A stretch of 6,039 bases of DNA from DATAYF01 sp036272735 (lineage in GTDB: Bacteria > Chloroflexota > Ktedonobacteria > Ktedonobacterales > Ktedonobacteraceae). Location of the stretch: contig DATAYF010000332.1 in assembly GCA_036272735.1 (NCBI GenBank), forward strand, positions 1-6,039, given 5' to 3'. A program made the translations under genes and the position numbers. The notes under the pieces were generated by a model. It did not search any database, was not told the DNA's origin, and worked only from the letters and a program-made list of their open reading frames with translations. Shown piece after piece: positions 5,431 to 6,039 of the stretch (its first letter is position 1; each line of letters begins with the position of its first letter).

Positions 5431-6039
5431 CAGCAAGATTTTTTGTCACCTATTCTTGCGAAAATGAGCGACTCTCTCGACATGGTGTGGTCGCGTCCCT
5501 TGCCAGAAGGCGCTCTCCCCTCTAGTTGCACTGTCACCCGTGACGCTGCTGATCGCTACTTCATCAGCATCCTCGTTGAAGATGAGGTTGCACACTTGCC
5601 CCAAACAGAGAATATGATTGGTGCTGACCTGGGTCTCAAGTCCTTTGTGGTGCTCGTCTTCTGGCGAAGTGGTGGGCAATCCCAAGTTCTTTCACAAGGA
5701 TGAGAAAAAGCTCGGCCTTGGCCCAGCGTCGGCACGCCAAGAAGTAAAAAGGGTTCCAAGAACCGCAAGAAGGCGTGTCTCAAAGTGGCTCGTATCCATG
5801 CCCGTATCGCTGATCGCCGCCAGGGCGCGCCTCGCATAAACTTTCGACCAGGCTCATACGCGAGAACTAGGTCGTATGCGTCGAGTCGATGTCCGTCAAG
5901 AACATGCTCAAGAACGGACGTTTGCGTAAAGCCATCAGCGACGTGGGCTGGTCGGAGGATGTCGTCCCTTTTGTCCTACAAAGCCGCATGGTATGGGCGG
6001 ACCGTGGTCAAGATTGACCGCTGGTATCCCTCCGCTGCT
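5431..6039 (+). pseudogene. tnpB: Decayed tnpB (IS200/IS605 OrfB) fragment, N-terminus missing, runs off the right edge
   Basis: Pieces of TnpB occur in order in all three plus frames. Frame 1 gives VWSRPLPEGALPSS and then GADLGLKSFVVL (to about 5652), which holds the RuvC-I aspartate. Frame 2 gives SSGEVVGNPKFF (from about 5654). Frame 3 gives ALAQRRHAKK (5715-5744). Frame 1 gives KKGSKNRKKACLKVARIHAR (5746 on). Frame 3 gives HKLSTRLIREN (5835-5867), a TAG at 5868-5870 where Gln is usual, then VVCVES with the RuvC-II glutamate and MLKNGRLRKAISDVGWSE. Frame 1 gives LSYKAAWYGRTVVKIDRWYPS (5971 on). That makes five frame changes and one stop. The first 130 or so residues of the protein are absent: the frame is closed by TAG at 5428-5430 and nothing TnpB-like is seen upstream. 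It cannot encode a working nuclease. The zinc-finger and omega-RNA end, if present, would lie beyond the window. Confidence 0.85.

Overview
The window looks like a chromosomal segment of moderate GC content from a free-living bacterium. The protein style fits Chloroflexota, perhaps Ktedonobacteria: a GTVNVWARE-type lipid kinase, a dynamin-like GTPase, small Pro/Gln/Tyr-rich two-TM proteins and abundant IS200/IS605-type tnpB remnants. The lineage is an inference from recall and was not tested by a search.

Layout. The left edge (1 to about 194) is the upstream end of an IS200/IS605-type element. It holds the first 20 codons of a minus-strand tnpB, which runs off the window, and a strong hairpin. 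It abuts and appears to truncate a UPF0175-like (antitoxin-type) small gene on the minus strand (about 196-372), which also carries a one-base frameshift near its start. A divergent intergenic region (373-574) follows. Next comes a tight plus-strand pair: a YegS/DAGK-type diacylglycerol or sphingoid kinase (575-1594), overlapping by ATGA a dynamin-family GTPase (1591-3342). Converging on it is a minus-strand pair of paralogous small membrane proteins (4105-3734, then 3710-3369) that share a YDDNFVEA(V/L)AQR motif. A perfect 52-bp palindrome (4195-4246) separates these from selD (selenide, water dikinase, 5334-4276, minus). Beyond the selD promoter, a badly decayed plus-strand tnpB fragment (about 5431-6039) runs off the right edge.

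How the genes work together. The kinase and the GTPase are very probably translationally coupled. Their pairing suggests a joint membrane job, with lipid phosphorylation next to membrane remodelling, but that link is inference. The two small membrane proteins look like a local duplication of unknown function. SelD makes selenophosphate for selenocysteine or selenouridine synthesis, and no partner (selA, selB, selC, selU) lies in the window. The two tnpB remnants point outward at the two ends, so the block sits between mobile-element scars. I see no CRISPR array, tRNA or rRNA. The least explained items are the kinase-dynamin coupling, the paralogous membrane pair and the long perfect palindrome.
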